A DNA stretch of 64,000 nucleotides from Ligula intestinalis (lineage: Eukaryota > Platyhelminthes > Cestoda > Diphyllobothriidea > Diphyllobothriidae). Shown here in pieces: positions 51,081 through 62,250 of this stretch (position 1 is the first letter of the stretch; the number at the start of each line of letters is the position of its first letter). Below the pieces are notes generated by a model that made no database searches, was not told the origin of the DNA, and saw only the letters and a program-made list of their open reading frames with translations. Where the stretch lies: the NCBI GenBank assembly GCA_036362985.1, contig JAYGXS010000009.1, forward strand, positions 10,761,683-10,825,682, written 5' to 3'. The translations under genes were made by a program, and so were the position numbers.

Positions 51081-51950
51081 ACCGCGCGAGATTAAACCGC
51101 AGTCTGGGCGCATTCGAGATTGCGTGTGTCAGTAGGTCGCTCAGGACACTGAGCGAGAAACGGAGAGAGTGCAGGCAGTCTGTGTGATTGCGGCCTTGGC
51201 ATGATGAGTCAGCGATCCCGGGTTTCAGCAGAGGCGCAAACGCCTACTATAGGCTCGCTATCATTGCACATTTTATTGGGGTTACGCAGATGGTGCAGTC
51301 ACCACAAGCAAAACTAATTAGAAGCCAGGAGGGGATAAAGCCCTTAGATTGATTACCACAAAACAAGAATAACACCAAGAGGACGCGGTGGTGATCTGCG
51401 CCTAAACTGTTGGGGTTATGGGACTTTTGATAGGTCAGTAAGCTAGCCAAGTCCTCAGGCCCATCAGAGGTTCAACTGCATATGCAGCTCCATATAATTG
51501 TGTACGGTGCAGGTTCTATAGTTAGTAAAACAATCCCTGTTATTCTAGCACTCGTTTGCACTTAACATGTCGTGCTAAAATTGAAAATCTAATAGCAAGC
51601 GTCACGATCCTGTTCAAAGCCCGCCTCCGAATATGCCAACTTCCGACCTCAGTTGAGTGCCTCGTAAAAAAATACAGGGATTCCAAATATGTATATGTCT
51701 ATGCATATTTGAAGGCTAACAGGCAAGGAATGCCCTAGAGGACCCTATTATCGGGGAATAGCTGATTGGACGGCTTTATGCAGGTAAAAGTGGGGGATAA
51801 ACGTTATGAACTAAGAAGGATTACGAATGAGGAAGTTAATACCGGAGCATCACTGGCTGTGAGTAAGAACACCTACCTCTTTGCTCTAGATCTAAAAGCT
51901 TATCGTGGCTCACTCTCTGTACAGGAATGCTGAGCGCTGCCAACGAGTGC
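51081..51950. other. Stretch without recognised genes
   Basis: No domain or assigned repeat. Confidence 0.4.
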
Positions 51951-51959
51951 AAGTGCACC

Positions 51960-52289
51960 GGCCACTTATGCCCGTCTCAAGGTCGAGTTCCTACCGCGTA
52001 TCTTGGCATTAGCCCCTGTGCGAACCCGAGCCAACCAGAGTGCCACATTTCCTGATTGGCTGCAGGAGCAAAACACGCGCTGGGCTTCCGGCGATCCCCT
52101 ACGCTCTACTCACTTTAGACGCGACGCTGTGGCCTGCGCTTGCTCGTTTGTTTGGCAATCAAATTCCTCGTACGTATTCTCAATTCCTTCTGTACAGAAT
52201 AAACTGTTCCTACCACTCTGGCCTCCATAAGGAACCGGATCTGAAGATTGTAGTTGTTAGGGTTTAACGCACTTAACCCGCCTGCGATA
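51960..52289 (+). repeat. Family-A LTR-like repeat (sense)
   Basis: CTGATTGGCTGCAGGAGC, ACTCACTTTAGACGCGACGC, CTGTACAGAATAAACTGTTC, CTACCACTCTGGCCTCC, GAAGATTGTAGTTGTTAGGG, and terminal CCTGCGATA. One of the cleanest copies. Confidence 0.75.
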
Positions 52290-52569
52290 CACACCCATTT
52301 TGCATAAGAATACGCCTTCCCTTGAAAAAAGCTTTCTCTCGATCTTAGCTTATCGCGGAAATTATCAACCTTCAAGTTAACATCACGCAAACAGCTTACC
52401 CCACGTAGCATAGTCAGTATTGACTGCTTACTTGCCGAACGCTTACATCCATGATATTTAAAAAAGGTGATCCTGGGAGTTACGTACCGTGGTGACATAC
52501 CTTAATTTTTCAAGTAGGAACTCCAGGCTTACGTTTGTACGGCGCCCGTTTGTACGGCACCCGTTTTTA

Positions 52570-53400
52570 ACTGGCTCCTCCCTACACTGTTTTTACTCAC
52601 CTAACACATTTACTCCTTTCTTGGATGTCCTCTTAAGCCAAAGACCTAACGGTAGCATCCGAAGGAGCGATTATCGAAAGAAAACCTGGTCCGGTCAACA
52701 TACAAACTTTGACAGTTTTGTACCTGTCCAACAGAAGCATAACCTGGTCGGCTGCTTAACGCAAAGAGCCAGAAAAATCTGCTCGGAAGACACTATTGAA
52801 ATGGATCTCCAGGACCTGCTTCGGGAGAACAGATTCATCATAAAAAATATGATGGAGAGAGAAACAAAACCAACCACACCCCTTTCAAGAGCATGCAGCA
52901 AGCAAACTCCTAAGCAGACATTTCAACTAAGCTGTATCACGAACCTTCCAAGCACCGAAAGGTTGGGTGTTATTCTCAACTCACCCGGTCCTGCACGACG
53001 AGGTAATAGTAGGCTGCCAGCTCAGACCACTTTTATGTACATCTACTCATTAACTTGCTCCTGTGGAGCAGGTTATATCGGTCACACCAGTCGGCGCTAA
53101 TTCAAAAGCAGACGGCAGCACCTGCCGGCGTGGCTAGCCAAAGGTGAAGTCAGAAGCATTAATGGCGCCATCCCCGCAACATGGCCGACTCCGGACATCG
53201 TGTGGACCCCAGCGAAGCCTTTAAGGTAATTAATAAGGTCCCACCGAACCAACGAAACCCCTGGGTCAGCGTTTGCCGGCATCAACAGAAGCAACCGCGA
53301 TCCGGTTTCAGAAGCCAGGTTTGCGTGCGCAAAAGAATTTTGCGCAAACTCCACATCTAGCGTGGCCCGCAGTCACTTAGCGGCATGCAATAATCCGCGC
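52570..53400 (+). pseudogene. Penelope-like element, RT C-terminus and GIY-YIG (copy 7)
   Basis: The frame reads TPFLDVLLSQRPNGSIRRSD and YRKKTWSGQHTNFDSFVPVQ, then QKHNLVGCLTQRARKICSED (RT thumb/linker of PLEs) and YIYSLTCSCGAGYIGHTSRR (GIY-YIG). A TAA at 53098-53100 interrupts it. The frames beyond continue with HLPAWLAKGEV, SGHRVDPSEAFKVI and AGINRSNRDPVSEARFACAK. The catalytic RT core is absent. Confidence 0.8.
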
Positions 53401-53527
53401 TCTAATTAGCCTCAACTTGTAAGGACAGATGATCGATCGATTGTATAAATTTAACCATCTCCTGTAAATATATGGCCTGAGGAGAATTTACTGAATGTGT
53501 ACACCCGCCAAACGCTCTTCTGAATTA

Positions 53528-53533
53528 TTTATT
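53528..53533 (-). terminator. Candidate CTNNBL1 polyadenylation signal
   Basis: TTTATT on the + strand is AATAAA in the CTNNBL1 direction, about 193 bp after its stop codon. Confidence 0.5.
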
Positions 53534-53725
53534 ACTATACAAAGACTTTGGCCGACCCTGGAGGGCTTCCCTGCTAACTAATCGAAGGTCTTCACGGGAG
53601 AGGAAGAGAGACAAATATGCTGAAATGACTGCATTTGTACAACATTTGGGGTGTAAAAAGAGAGGTTTAGGTACACGGAGAAGAGGCTGGATAGAGAACG
53701 CGAGAAGCCACGGGTCGTAAAAGGC

Positions 53726-53823
53726 CTAAGCTACATGTTCCTTCGCGCTACGAATCAAATTCAGGACTCGGGACTTCTCATGCGTCATGCTGTCTTTCGT
53801 GTCGCCGAGGTTGTCCACGTAGT
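53726..53823 (-). CDS. CTNNBL1: CTNNBL1 last exon with stop
   Basis: Acceptor TTTCAG precedes 53823. After two bases of a split codon it reads YVDNLGDTKDSMTHEKSRVL followed by NLIRSAKEHVA and TAG at 53726-53728. The counterpart in animals is YAENIGD..........RILGLLENF. Confidence 0.8.
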
Positions 53824-56800
53824 CTGAAACACAGAGGATGGGACAGTAATAGAGGGGGTGAGGAATATAGGCGAGTATCAGTAAGCATCGCGCTAGCAGG
53901 AAGGAAGCAAGACGTCAGCTGTCAAAAAATAACTAAGGTCAGCTGAGGGGGAAGAAGGGATGCGCCTATCGCCAGCCCCATACACTGCGATGAGGCAAAT
54001 TGGAGGAGTCACACTTTGCCCTAGGGCAAGGCCAGTGGATGCAGTAATCTCGTACGAGTGGATTGAGTTCTATGCAACGAAGACGCACAGTTGCTCAAAC
54101 AAACAGTTTCCTGAGCAATGTTTTCCCATTGAGGTTTTCTTCACGGGTCGTGAATGCGTGCTGACGGCGAGGACACAGGGGAAGAGAGGTTATGCGTCGA
54201 TGGTACCGGTTCACGGTGTTCCAATCGTGTATCTTTGGACTGTTAAGGTTACAGTCAAAGGTAAAGCGACAGTCGGGCAAGAATGTGTGAGAGTTTTCCA
54301 GGAGTCTTGACTACTTCTCACGCATGCAAGTGAATTCTTCCAGGTAGCCTGCTACTGCCATTTTTGGCCTCCCAGTCAGCACGCGCTCGGAGTAACATCG
54401 CCAGGAAATATGCTTTAACGATGTGAACAAGATAAATTCACTCCAACTGCAAAAGTGCAGGGCATGCGAGTGAATTTTAGGACCTGTATATCTAGGAATT
54501 GTATCCACTCCTGTAGTTTCAGATATCCCTAGAAGAAGGCCAAGGTGAATGTGACTCAGTTGAGTGTTGAATTTTTACGCCACGGAAGTACGCGGTCAGT
54601 CCTACGGCCTTCTATAGTTTTAGACTGACGTTTAGCGGGGTGCCCTATGACCATTGTATCCGAGGGTAGCGCAGGGAGGCTGACTTATAGTAGATTTCCT
54701 ATCTCGTGAAATGTGAACTGTAATTTTTGAATGGGCCTTCGTTACGAACAGATTAGGTAAGTAGGGCTGTAAAATTGATTCTCGTTGATGAACGTTCACT
54801 GACCGCTAACGGAACTCACTTGTCAAGCCCTGCCTTGGGCCTCGACAGAGGCCTGATAGCCGTAACAGCCGTAATATTGCCGGCAAAGAGTAGGGAGACT
54901 GGGATGACCATTTCTGGCTTATTAGCCATCATCAGCCAGTCATACCCAGCTCCAAGTGGTGCACCACCCGAGGCTCGAACCCACAACCTTTTNNNNNNNN
55001 NNNNNNNNNNNNNNNNNNNNNNNNNNNNNNNNNNNNNNNNNNNNNNNNNNNNNNNNNNNNNNNNNNNNNNNNNNNNNNNNNNNNNNNNNNNNNNNNNNNN
55101 NNNNNNNNNNNNNNNNNNNNNNNNNNNNNNNNNNNNNNNNNNNNNNNNNNNNNNNNNNNNNNNNNNNNNNNNNNNNNNNNNNNNNNNNNNNNNNNNNNNN
55201 NNNNNNNNNNNNNNNNNNNNNNNNNNNNNNNNNNNNNNNNNNNNNNNNNNNNNNNNNNNNNNNNNNNNNNNNNNNNNNNNNNNNNNNNNNNNNNNNNNNN
55301 NNNNNNNNNNNNNNNNNNNNNNNNNNNNNNNNNNNNNNNNNNNNNNNNNNNNNNNNNNNNNNNNNNNNNNNNNNNNNNNNNNNNNNNNNNNNGTAGACAT
55401 AGAGAAAAGTTTGGAGCAAACAGCGCCTGCCTGTGCGCAATTGAATAAGAAAAAAATAATTCGGGGCCTATCGATTTTCGCTGCCAAGTGGGGAAGTGGA
55501 TCGTACGAGGAGTCAAAACGTACGCGCTTCAAGGCATTATAGCAGCCTAAGTAAAGCAGACACACGAGCATGGAAAGGCATATACCGGGTCATATACCGC
55601 ACGCCAACACACTTCTCCAAAGGCCTGCGCAAACGGGTGTTAGCCACAGCAGAAGCAGTGGCAATCCGGCCAGCAAAACCCATTCTATGCTGTCAAAAGG
55701 CGCTGGTTCAAGCCATCGGCCTCCCTTGGCCGACTGCACGCGGAAATCCAACACATACTGAAGCCAAAGAAGACGAAGCTACGGAGAATAATCAAGCGCA
55801 AGCTGTGCGGCTGACATACAGAACTCAATCCGCGGACCGCGAAGACATCCACCCTGTCTCATCTGGGCATGACAACCAGTGCCCTACCCGCGCAGGCGCC
55901 CGCGTTCAGAAGACGAGGGAAAACTCAGCTGCTTAATTACCCTCACCCTTGTCATCCCCCTCCCCCCTTCCCTAACCTGAAGATTATACAAACGCTGTAA
56001 TTAATTGACTTATTTTATTCCCCATGTCATGTACTGGCTTGACGATGAATGACCGAAAATGATCGTTTGCCAACACGACTTTTCAATCGAAAGGCAAAAT
56101 GATGATGACTTTACTCCTGTTAATTTACAAGGCAGAGAAGAGATCGCAAAATCAGTCGCTTAATTCATTCACACTACTGCAGCGGCGGCGGCAGTCCAAA
56201 AAAAGAGATGGATTCCTCGTGATTACTGATCAACAAGTTGAAGACTTGTACCAGTACAAGCATCTGCGAGCTATTTTTTTGTAAAGCAGAAAAAGGAAGG
56301 GCAACATTTCGCCCTTCAAGTCTTCGCAAGTCCTGAAAAGTGCCTGTAATGCTGTAATTACACCTCAGCGGGCACAAATCCCTATATTTACCAGTATTCC
56401 TCCAGCCAGCCCTCCGCTGGGCAGTACGCGTGCAAGACAGACACCAAAACTGCCCAGAAATGATCCATCCAGTGAAATATGCCGGCAAATCGAAGGAGAC
56501 AGATCGAAGTCACCGCCACCACACCTCTAAAATACCTCAAGCAATCTGAGAAAGAAGCCATCCCACAGTTAAACGGCACAGACGCCAAGTCAACAGTCGA
56601 TCATACAACCATAGAGCTGGCAAGTTTCCCAGCCTTAGTGTCTTATAGAATTCGTGGGTAAAGAAGAAGGAAAGGGCAGGGGACACCGGGGGTCGTTAAA
56701 ACTGTGCAATAGGAAAAAGAAAATAAAGCCGCCTTTAACTGCTTTACTGGACTGAAAATGCATGCGAAAAGTTTGCAGGAAGGATCAAAAAGGCTGAAAA

Positions 56801-59591
56801 GGAAGCCTATAGGCCAAGAAAACGATAAGAATAGGGAGACCTTATTTGCACAAATGTTGGCGGATGAATATAACCAATAAACGTGCGGCATGACCCTCTA
56901 ATATATTGGCGGGAGTTTTAGTGTGTTTTTGTCATGAAGCGGTTCCAAAAACTGGAAGAAAACACATCCAAGGCTAATTGCAAGTTTTTGCGCACGTAAT
57001 TTGAAGGTGTGCGCGGCGCGTTGCGCCACGGACTATACTAAACTAAGTTCAGAACGGTAAGTTAGACCACAGATAATTTGAAGTAGACGACCTCCTAACC
57101 GCAATTTCCCTTTTTAATACTTTTAAAAACCAATCTAAAGTAATATAAGAATAAATACAATACGTAAAAGGGTTGAAACGCCTGCTAGTCATTCATCCTG
57201 CACTTTTATTGGCTGCACGTTTATCTACCAAATGTTTCAAATGGTTACTCCCCACCAATGAGACCCGTCAGCCCAGGCGACAGTTTGACCGTAGATTTCG
57301 ACTATGTCCACCGTATGCTCCAAAACAGGGTGGCGCAGGAATGACGACTTGCGCGTGAACAAGTGACTTGTAGTGATCGTAGACTTGCGCAGCATTTATC
57401 AAACTATCTCTTTTCTCACCCATCTGGGTGTGGTGTCTAGACTGGGGGTGGCACAGGACGCAGCGGCTAACGGAGCCCTCGAACCCGTCCACGCACGTAC
57501 TGTTAGGAGTTTAGCCTGACCGAATGCTAGCAACATTTGGAGGCTCTTTCCTGAGGCGCCGTGCCAACCGAAATGTCTTTGTTTGTCCGCTCTGACCACA
57601 TACACGTAATAACTTTAACCACCAGACAGGATACTGATGCAAGCGCGTGCAAGCGCTGGCTTAAGTGGTCGCAGCTCCCCGAGGGCCTACTGGTCGCGTG
57701 ACCTTATCCCAAGCGCCCAATGATACCGCAGGCGCACGCGCACTGTCACCTCTCAGACAGTGAAGTTGCAACACACATGGGCTGCGAAGACACCGCTAGT
57801 CCGCTCCCAATGCCGGGGCATGGTCCTCGAGGCAGGACAAAGAGCGCGCTGGAGATCAACCAGCGGCAACTGCCACTCGAGAAACCAATTCCGGGTTTTT
57901 TACACAATAAACCCTCCTCTGGGTCGATTCCAAAGTTATGCCCTTCTTATTGTGCTCTCCTTTGGAAATTCCAACGGGCGTAATTCGACGGTGACAAACG
58001 TCAGATGTCACCGTTATAACACACATCACAGTACGACCTGGCCCCCTTGACACACAAGCACACACACACACACACAACATGAATGAGACCCATCAGACCA
58101 GGCCGGATAGCAAACCTATCAAGCACAGAAAAGCAATCCGAATGCAGTCTTTGGAAGTTTGACGCGAAAGCAGGAGGTAACGAGGTAACAAGGAGTTGTA
58201 GGGTGCACGAGTGCTGACAGATTGCAAACACCTGACTTTGAAGCGACCGGAGACAAGCAGAGATTCGACTGAGGAAGAAAACCGACCGCAGCGGGGGGGA
58301 GCGGGAGGTAAAGGAAGCTAAAACACTACCTACCGAGGGTTGGCCGTTTACGAAAATGGCCAACAGGGAGATGTCGATGAGTTCGAGGGAGAGAAGGCCA
58401 CTGTCCATGCGTTTTATGTTTACGGCTTCTTCGACCTCCTCCGGGGTTATTTCTGGGTGTGTTAGGAGGCGCTGAAACCAGGGTAAGAAGAAACACGCTC
58501 AATACCAGGATAAATAACCAAGCGCTTTTCACCGCCGGAAAGAGAGTAAAGGGAAAAAATTGATAACCTACATATACATATATGCGTTTTTGGAATATTT
58601 TCGATCGATTCTGCTTATCTATATGCAATAGTATTTTGCGCAAACAAAAGTAAGATCACTAGACCACATGTACATCTACGGCAGCGGAATGCATCGTAAT
58701 ATTGACACGCCAGACACCCCTCGCACAGCCAACAACGCACCCATCTCCGACGATGGCAACTGCCAGCAGCCAACGCGACAATCCTTTAGCAGTCTCCGAA
58801 TATAATCCGATTCTGCAGGTCGCAACCCATCCTATCAACTTTGCCACTGCATATGCAGAGTAAAGAATGGTCTGGTCGGGCACTTGCGAGTCCATCCTGC
58901 ATCACCACGTATCTTCTTACCAGCATCCTCATCACATCTGAACACGCCCTATGTCACACACCGCAGGCACAGCGCTAGACATTTTTCCAGAAGGCGGGAA
59001 CTCTGTTCTTAAACTCCAGTAAGAAAATCTCGGACTAGGGCATTATTAACTTTTCTAGCGGTCAATAAAAGCAGAAATGCGAATTTCAGAAGAACGGTCG
59101 GGATGACGGAGCCACGAGCTTCGGGGACGTTTCGGATTCAAATTAAATTCATCGTCTGATGCTATTTCAGACTAGGAGGGTTTGACTGTGGATTCCAAGC
59201 GTCCCGCGAGAGGAATTCATTTTCCAACGAACACATCTTCTTCGTCTAGCAACTTCGCTTTTCAAAGCGATGGGGGGAGTATAGTAATAGAAGGAGAATA
59301 GGGAAGGGAAAGCAACAGCAAATATACACGAAGAAAGTTAATTGGGGGGAGCGGAGCTGAGAAAACGGGGAGGTCAGGAAAACGTCCGCAGATGACCCGA
59401 ACTCCCAGAAAAACAAATGACAAACCTGCCGGAAGCGTTCCACTTTGAGGTTGGACTCCTGAACGCGCTCATAGTACTTGAAATGCAGCTCAACCATGCG
59501 ATCCACTTTCTCGTGTTCATTCTCCACGAATTTTGACAGAACCCGGGTCTGTTGTTGGCCGGTGCAGTGGCGGAGGAGTGAGGCAACAATG
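53726..59591 (-). CDS. CTNNBL1: CTNNBL1 (beta-catenin-like protein 1), C-terminal exons; gene continues beyond the window
   Basis: Three minus-strand exons are visible: 59426-59591, 58334-58471 and 53726-53823. CTNNBL1 is an armadillo-like nuclear protein of the Prp19/CDC5L-associated spliceosome. The first exon reads SLLRHCTGQQQTRVLSKFVE and NEHEKVDRMVELHFKYYERV, close to the known ASLLRN..GQQRTRLLNKF / EKVDRLMELHFKY block. The last has YVDNLGD...RVLNLI before the stop, like the animal C-terminus. Phases agree for the first pair (0). They do not agree between 58334 and 53823, and about 27 residues are missing there, so a short exon lies between, most simply in the 400-N gap. Upstream exons were not found up to 64000. 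Confidence 0.85.
53830..54775. other. CTNNBL1 intronic sequence
   Basis: An open frame of 116 codons on the + strand (53960-54310) has no recognised domain. No exon of CTNNBL1 was found here. Confidence 0.45.
54780..54992 (-). repeat. tRNA-derived SINE, family 2, cut by the assembly gap
   Basis: The minus strand begins at the gap with AAAAGGTTGTGGGTTCGAGC (B box GGGTTCGAGCC), then GACTGGCTGATGATGGCTAA, TAAGCCAGAAATGGTCATCC and a long body matching 14620-14830. The A box would lie inside the Ns. Confidence 0.65.
54993..55392. other. Assembly gap, 400 N
   Basis: Exactly 400 unknown bases, probably a scaffold gap of arbitrary or estimated length. It interrupts a SINE and lies within the CTNNBL1 intron where an exon is missing. 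Confidence 0.99.
55565..55960 (+). pseudogene. Penelope-like element C-terminal tail (copy 8)
   Basis: YRVIYRTPTHFSKGLRKRVL, ATAEAVAIRPAKPILCCQKA and LVQAIGLPWPTARGNPTHTE give the region after the GIY-YIG domain, shared with copies 2 and 3. The GIY-YIG itself would lie toward the N gap and is not seen. A TGACGATGAATGACCGAAAA string at 56040-56060 is a possible hammerhead remnant. Confidence 0.65.
55970..57760. other. CTNNBL1 intronic sequence without recognised features
   Basis: Searched by eye on the minus strand for the missing CTNNBL1 exon; none was found. The remaining ORFs look random. Confidence 0.4.
57770..58015 (+). repeat. LTR-like repeat, family B (sense)
   Basis: GCGCGCTGGAGATCAACCAG, TTTTTTACACAATAAACCCT, CCTCTGGGTCGATTCC, CTTCTTATTGTGCTCTCC and GGGCGTAATTCG. 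Just after it ACGGTGACA...TGTCACCGT forms a small hairpin. The copies at 48425-48790 and 36240-36600 share the same end. Confidence 0.65.
58051..58078. repeat. (CA)n microsatellite
   Basis: About thirteen CA units with one interruption. Confidence 0.9.
58334..58471 (-). CDS. CTNNBL1: CTNNBL1 internal exon
   Basis: Exactly 46 codons between GTTTCAG and GTAGGT: RLLTHPEITPEEVEEAVNIK then RMDSGLLSLELIDISLLAIF and VNGQPS. It corresponds to the animal block EEEFYLRRLDAGLFVLQ....YIMAEI. Conservation is moderate, but both splice sites, the phase and the position support it. Confidence 0.78.
58480..59420. other. CTNNBL1 intron
   Basis: Ends in a pyrimidine tract and TTTCAG on the minus strand; no other feature was recognised. 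Confidence 0.6.
59426..59591 (-). CDS. CTNNBL1: CTNNBL1 internal exon, armadillo-like region
   Basis: One base of a split codon plus 55 codons between CTTCCAG and GTTTGT: IVASLLRHCTGQQQTRVLSK, FVENEHEKVDRMVELHFKYY and ERVQESNLKVERFRQ. It is the best conserved CTNNBL1 exon in the window and the basis for naming the gene. Confidence 0.88.
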
Positions 59592-59599
59592 CTGGAAGG

Positions 59600-60415
59600 G
59601 AGCAAGAAAACGGTAAGAAGACTATGAGGAAATAAGACTTGGGATGCCAAAGAGTGTACAGGTTAGTCAGCAGCAACAAGCCTCAGCAGGCCCCCCTTCC
59701 ATCCATCGCCTTCTTGTAACCCAATCTGCATTGCAACGATCAGGCAATCGGTGTACCGACCCGGCGCCAGCATACAAAGCCCTGCGCAGTCACCTACCAA
59801 CTTGTGTCACTGATCATTGATAAGCGAATCCTTTTTTGTTGTTGCTACTATCTCTAACGATGAACTCCTGCATGAGTGCGAGAGCTTAGCACAATGAAAA
59901 AAAACAGTTACGGTGTTCAGCCAGCCCTTCTCTTTAGGCATACAAAATAAAGCCTAATTTACAAGAAGTAGGCGCGATCACTGGGACAAATTCTTATTCG
60001 TCTGACGTTCCGGATTCCGGCTATAAGCCGTTATCAGTAGCAGAAAGCCAAATGACCAACGCTTTTATTTCAACAAAAACCTAATTCTTGACAGAAAACG
60101 TGGCAAAAATTTAGTTGCCTGACGTTAGACAAATATACCCTAATAACCATACCCTAATAACTAATAACAAACACGGGAATCTTCAGCTTCTTGCCGTTGT
60201 TTTTAATTTCTTAGTTTAAGTTTAATTTTCAGTTTATTAGTTTAATTATAGCTTTATTGAGTTTAATTTCAAATTAACTTTAATTTTCAAGCGATATTCG
60301 CTTGCTTGACGGTTTATTATACTAACGTATCTGTCCGAATGCATTAGAAGGTATTGAGTTTTTTTAATTGACGAAAAGCCTACTTTTCATGGTTTTACTT
60401 TAATCTTTAACTTTC
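59600..60415. other. Probable CTNNBL1 intron
   Basis: No upstream exon was recognised. It contains a hammerhead-like remnant at 59991-60040 and AT-rich sequence. Confidence 0.45.
59991..60040 (-). ncRNA. Hammerhead-ribozyme-like motif, degenerate
   Basis: The minus strand reads CTACTGATAACGGCTTATAG, CCGGAATCCGGAACGTCAGA and CGAATAA. CTGATAA replaces CTGATGA and GGAA replaces GAAA. GGCTTATAGCC can pair. The CGTCAGACGAATAA flank matches the motif at 12811-12860, so both descend from one element type. Confidence 0.4.
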
Positions 60416-60627
60416 GATATTGAGTCAACACACGTATGCATCCAATTCGCGGGTACTTTTACGCAATGTTTGGTTCCTATTGGTTGTATTTCCCATTTTA
60501 ATCATCGTGCGCCAAACATGCGGCCAGTTAAACAATTATTCTTACTATTTTCTGCTTTTATATGCTCAAATTTTCAATTTATTTTTTTTCTTTCCGCTTA
60601 TATGGCCTACCCATAAGAGCCCCTATT

Positions 60628-60665
60628 ACCACCGGCCTCCTAAGGCAGAATCCTGGAGCTAGGGA
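60628..60665. repeat. Short dispersed repeat, also at 63520-63556
   Basis: CTAAGGCAGAATCCTGGAGC TAGGG resembles GCAAGACAGAATTCTGGGGC TAGG at 63530. Too short to classify. Confidence 0.35.
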
Positions 60666-61117
60666 TATCTGAGTCTGTCGAATAGCGAGGTCAGCAGCCA
60701 ACCGCGACGTCCGGTCACTTTACTGGACAGAGATCAGAGAGCTGCTCTGTTTTGTTATCAGTCTATTGAATTGCTACTGAAATTATATTCGGTAGGCATG
60801 CTATTCCTTGTAAATATTTTCGGTGTGCGGTGATAAAATGCGTTGGTGTCGTTGTATCTAAATCAACAATACTTAGCTAAGAGAAGGAAAAAAGCGCATA
60901 GACAGACGGAGGTAGCAAAACGGTTGGATTAGGGATGCCAGAAAGCCGCTAGCTGCGATTGGCTGTTGCGTCTTTCGATATATCGGTTCAACTAGGAGGA
61001 GAGTCCCGGTGTCTTTATCGCCGATTGGGTCGACTGCTCCCGGCCCCACTGTCAGCGGCTCCGGTTGGCTGTCTTATTTCGAAAATGTTGGAGGAAAAAG
61101 TACTTAGGACAATATTG

Positions 61118-61832
61118 GCCGGTTATTAAGCCCACGGTTAATAGGCCCAGCCGCCTATTAAGCCCAAATCAGCTTGGGACGGAATTTTACATAGCAAAAT
61201 CCGCCGGCTACAAAGCCCAGTTTGTCAACAGGATAGTGAGATTCTCATCTCTCTGCGTGCGCAACTGGTTACATAATTTTGGCCAGTCTTACGCAAAATA
61301 AGATGCCGGATGTGATTTGTTTTCATTTTTCAAGTTAAATTTTGTGACACTGTTCGAACGGCGGCAGACATGAGGGGTCAGGAGGACAAATCCCCAACAA
61401 GAGAAAGCCGCACACGCAAAAGGCTAACGCGCCCGAACCGCAGCGCTGAGGACACACACTCTGCAACGCGGTCTATAGGCATCAGATATCACAAAACTCG
61501 ACGAATTCTGGTGCCTGGAGAAGGACATCAAAGAGTACTTGCGAGTGAAGTTTCCTCCAAAGAAACTGACACTAGATCGCTTTTTTAAACGTGTCACAAA
61601 TCATTTTTTTTGTTTTTGTTATTACTTAAAATACAGACAAACGGCATTCTTTTCTTGTTCATAACCAAGATCTACACATAATACAGTACGTATGTAATGT
61701 ACAGTGCTTATCCTGCGTTTGCTAATAAAGACCTAGGACTCTCCGGTTAGTGCAGCCGCCGCTTATTAAGCCCAATTTGGTCTGGGCCCGAGGTGGGCTT
61801 AATAACCGGCGACTACTGCACCGGACTAATCT
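61118..61832. mobile_element. Candidate non-autonomous DNA element with TTATTAAGCCCA inverted ends
   Basis: GGTTATTAAGCCCA at 61121-61134 is matched by TGGGCTTAATAACC at 61794-61807. Extra direct copies (CTATTAAGCCCA at 61155-61166, CTTATTAAGCCCA at 61762-61774) lie inside. The right end alone can fold: 61742-61775 pairs with 61794-61832. Two small ORFs (61065-61301 and 61370-61588) match nothing recognised. The subterminal repeats resemble those bound by DNA-transposon proteins. Confidence 0.5.
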
Positions 61833-62099
61833 GTAGAATAATTTGAAATGCGCTAGCGAAATGCTTCAACGCATGTAGTTGAAAAAAGTCCTTGCAGGAT
61901 TCTGGGGCATAAACCCCAGATCAATCAATCAATCGGCCAGAACTGTTGTGCACTCTGGTTCAGTAGCAAATAAGAACAGCTCCCCGGGAAGTGACAAAGA
62001 AACGAACTTATCGAAGGGGATAAAAAATATATATCAGGCATTACCGGCAAACATTAGGACTTGCAGGATACGCATTTCTGCCTCATTATGCGTCATCAG

Positions 62100-62210
62100 C
62101 TGCAGTTACCTTACTCCAGTGTAGCCGCGGAAATTGCTACCACACTCGAGTTTCGAACCCGTGTCTCACCGGCCAGAGGCAAACGCCTTAACCATCGAGC
62201 TATTGGGCCC
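62100..62210 (-). repeat. tRNA-derived SINE, family 1
   Basis: The minus strand starts GGGCCCAATAGCTCGATGGT, containing a good A box (TAGCTCGATGG). After normal tRNA spacing comes CGGGTTCGAAACTCGAG, a perfect B box (GGTTCGAAACT). GCTACACTGGAGTAAGG follows as the start of the body. Acceptor pairing is poor, so it is SINE-like and not a functional tRNA. Confidence 0.65.
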
Positions 62211-62250
62211 GACGCTTTGCCGGTTGTTGCTAAGGGATATACATTAGTAC

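Noticed and set aside
53960..54310. 116-codon ORF as the missing CTNNBL1 exon or a separate gene
   Set aside because: It lies on the opposite strand and its translation resembles nothing in CTNNBL1.
54775..55571. Long ORFs spanning 54.8-55.5 kb
   Set aside because: They run through the 400-N gap and exist only because Ns break no frame.
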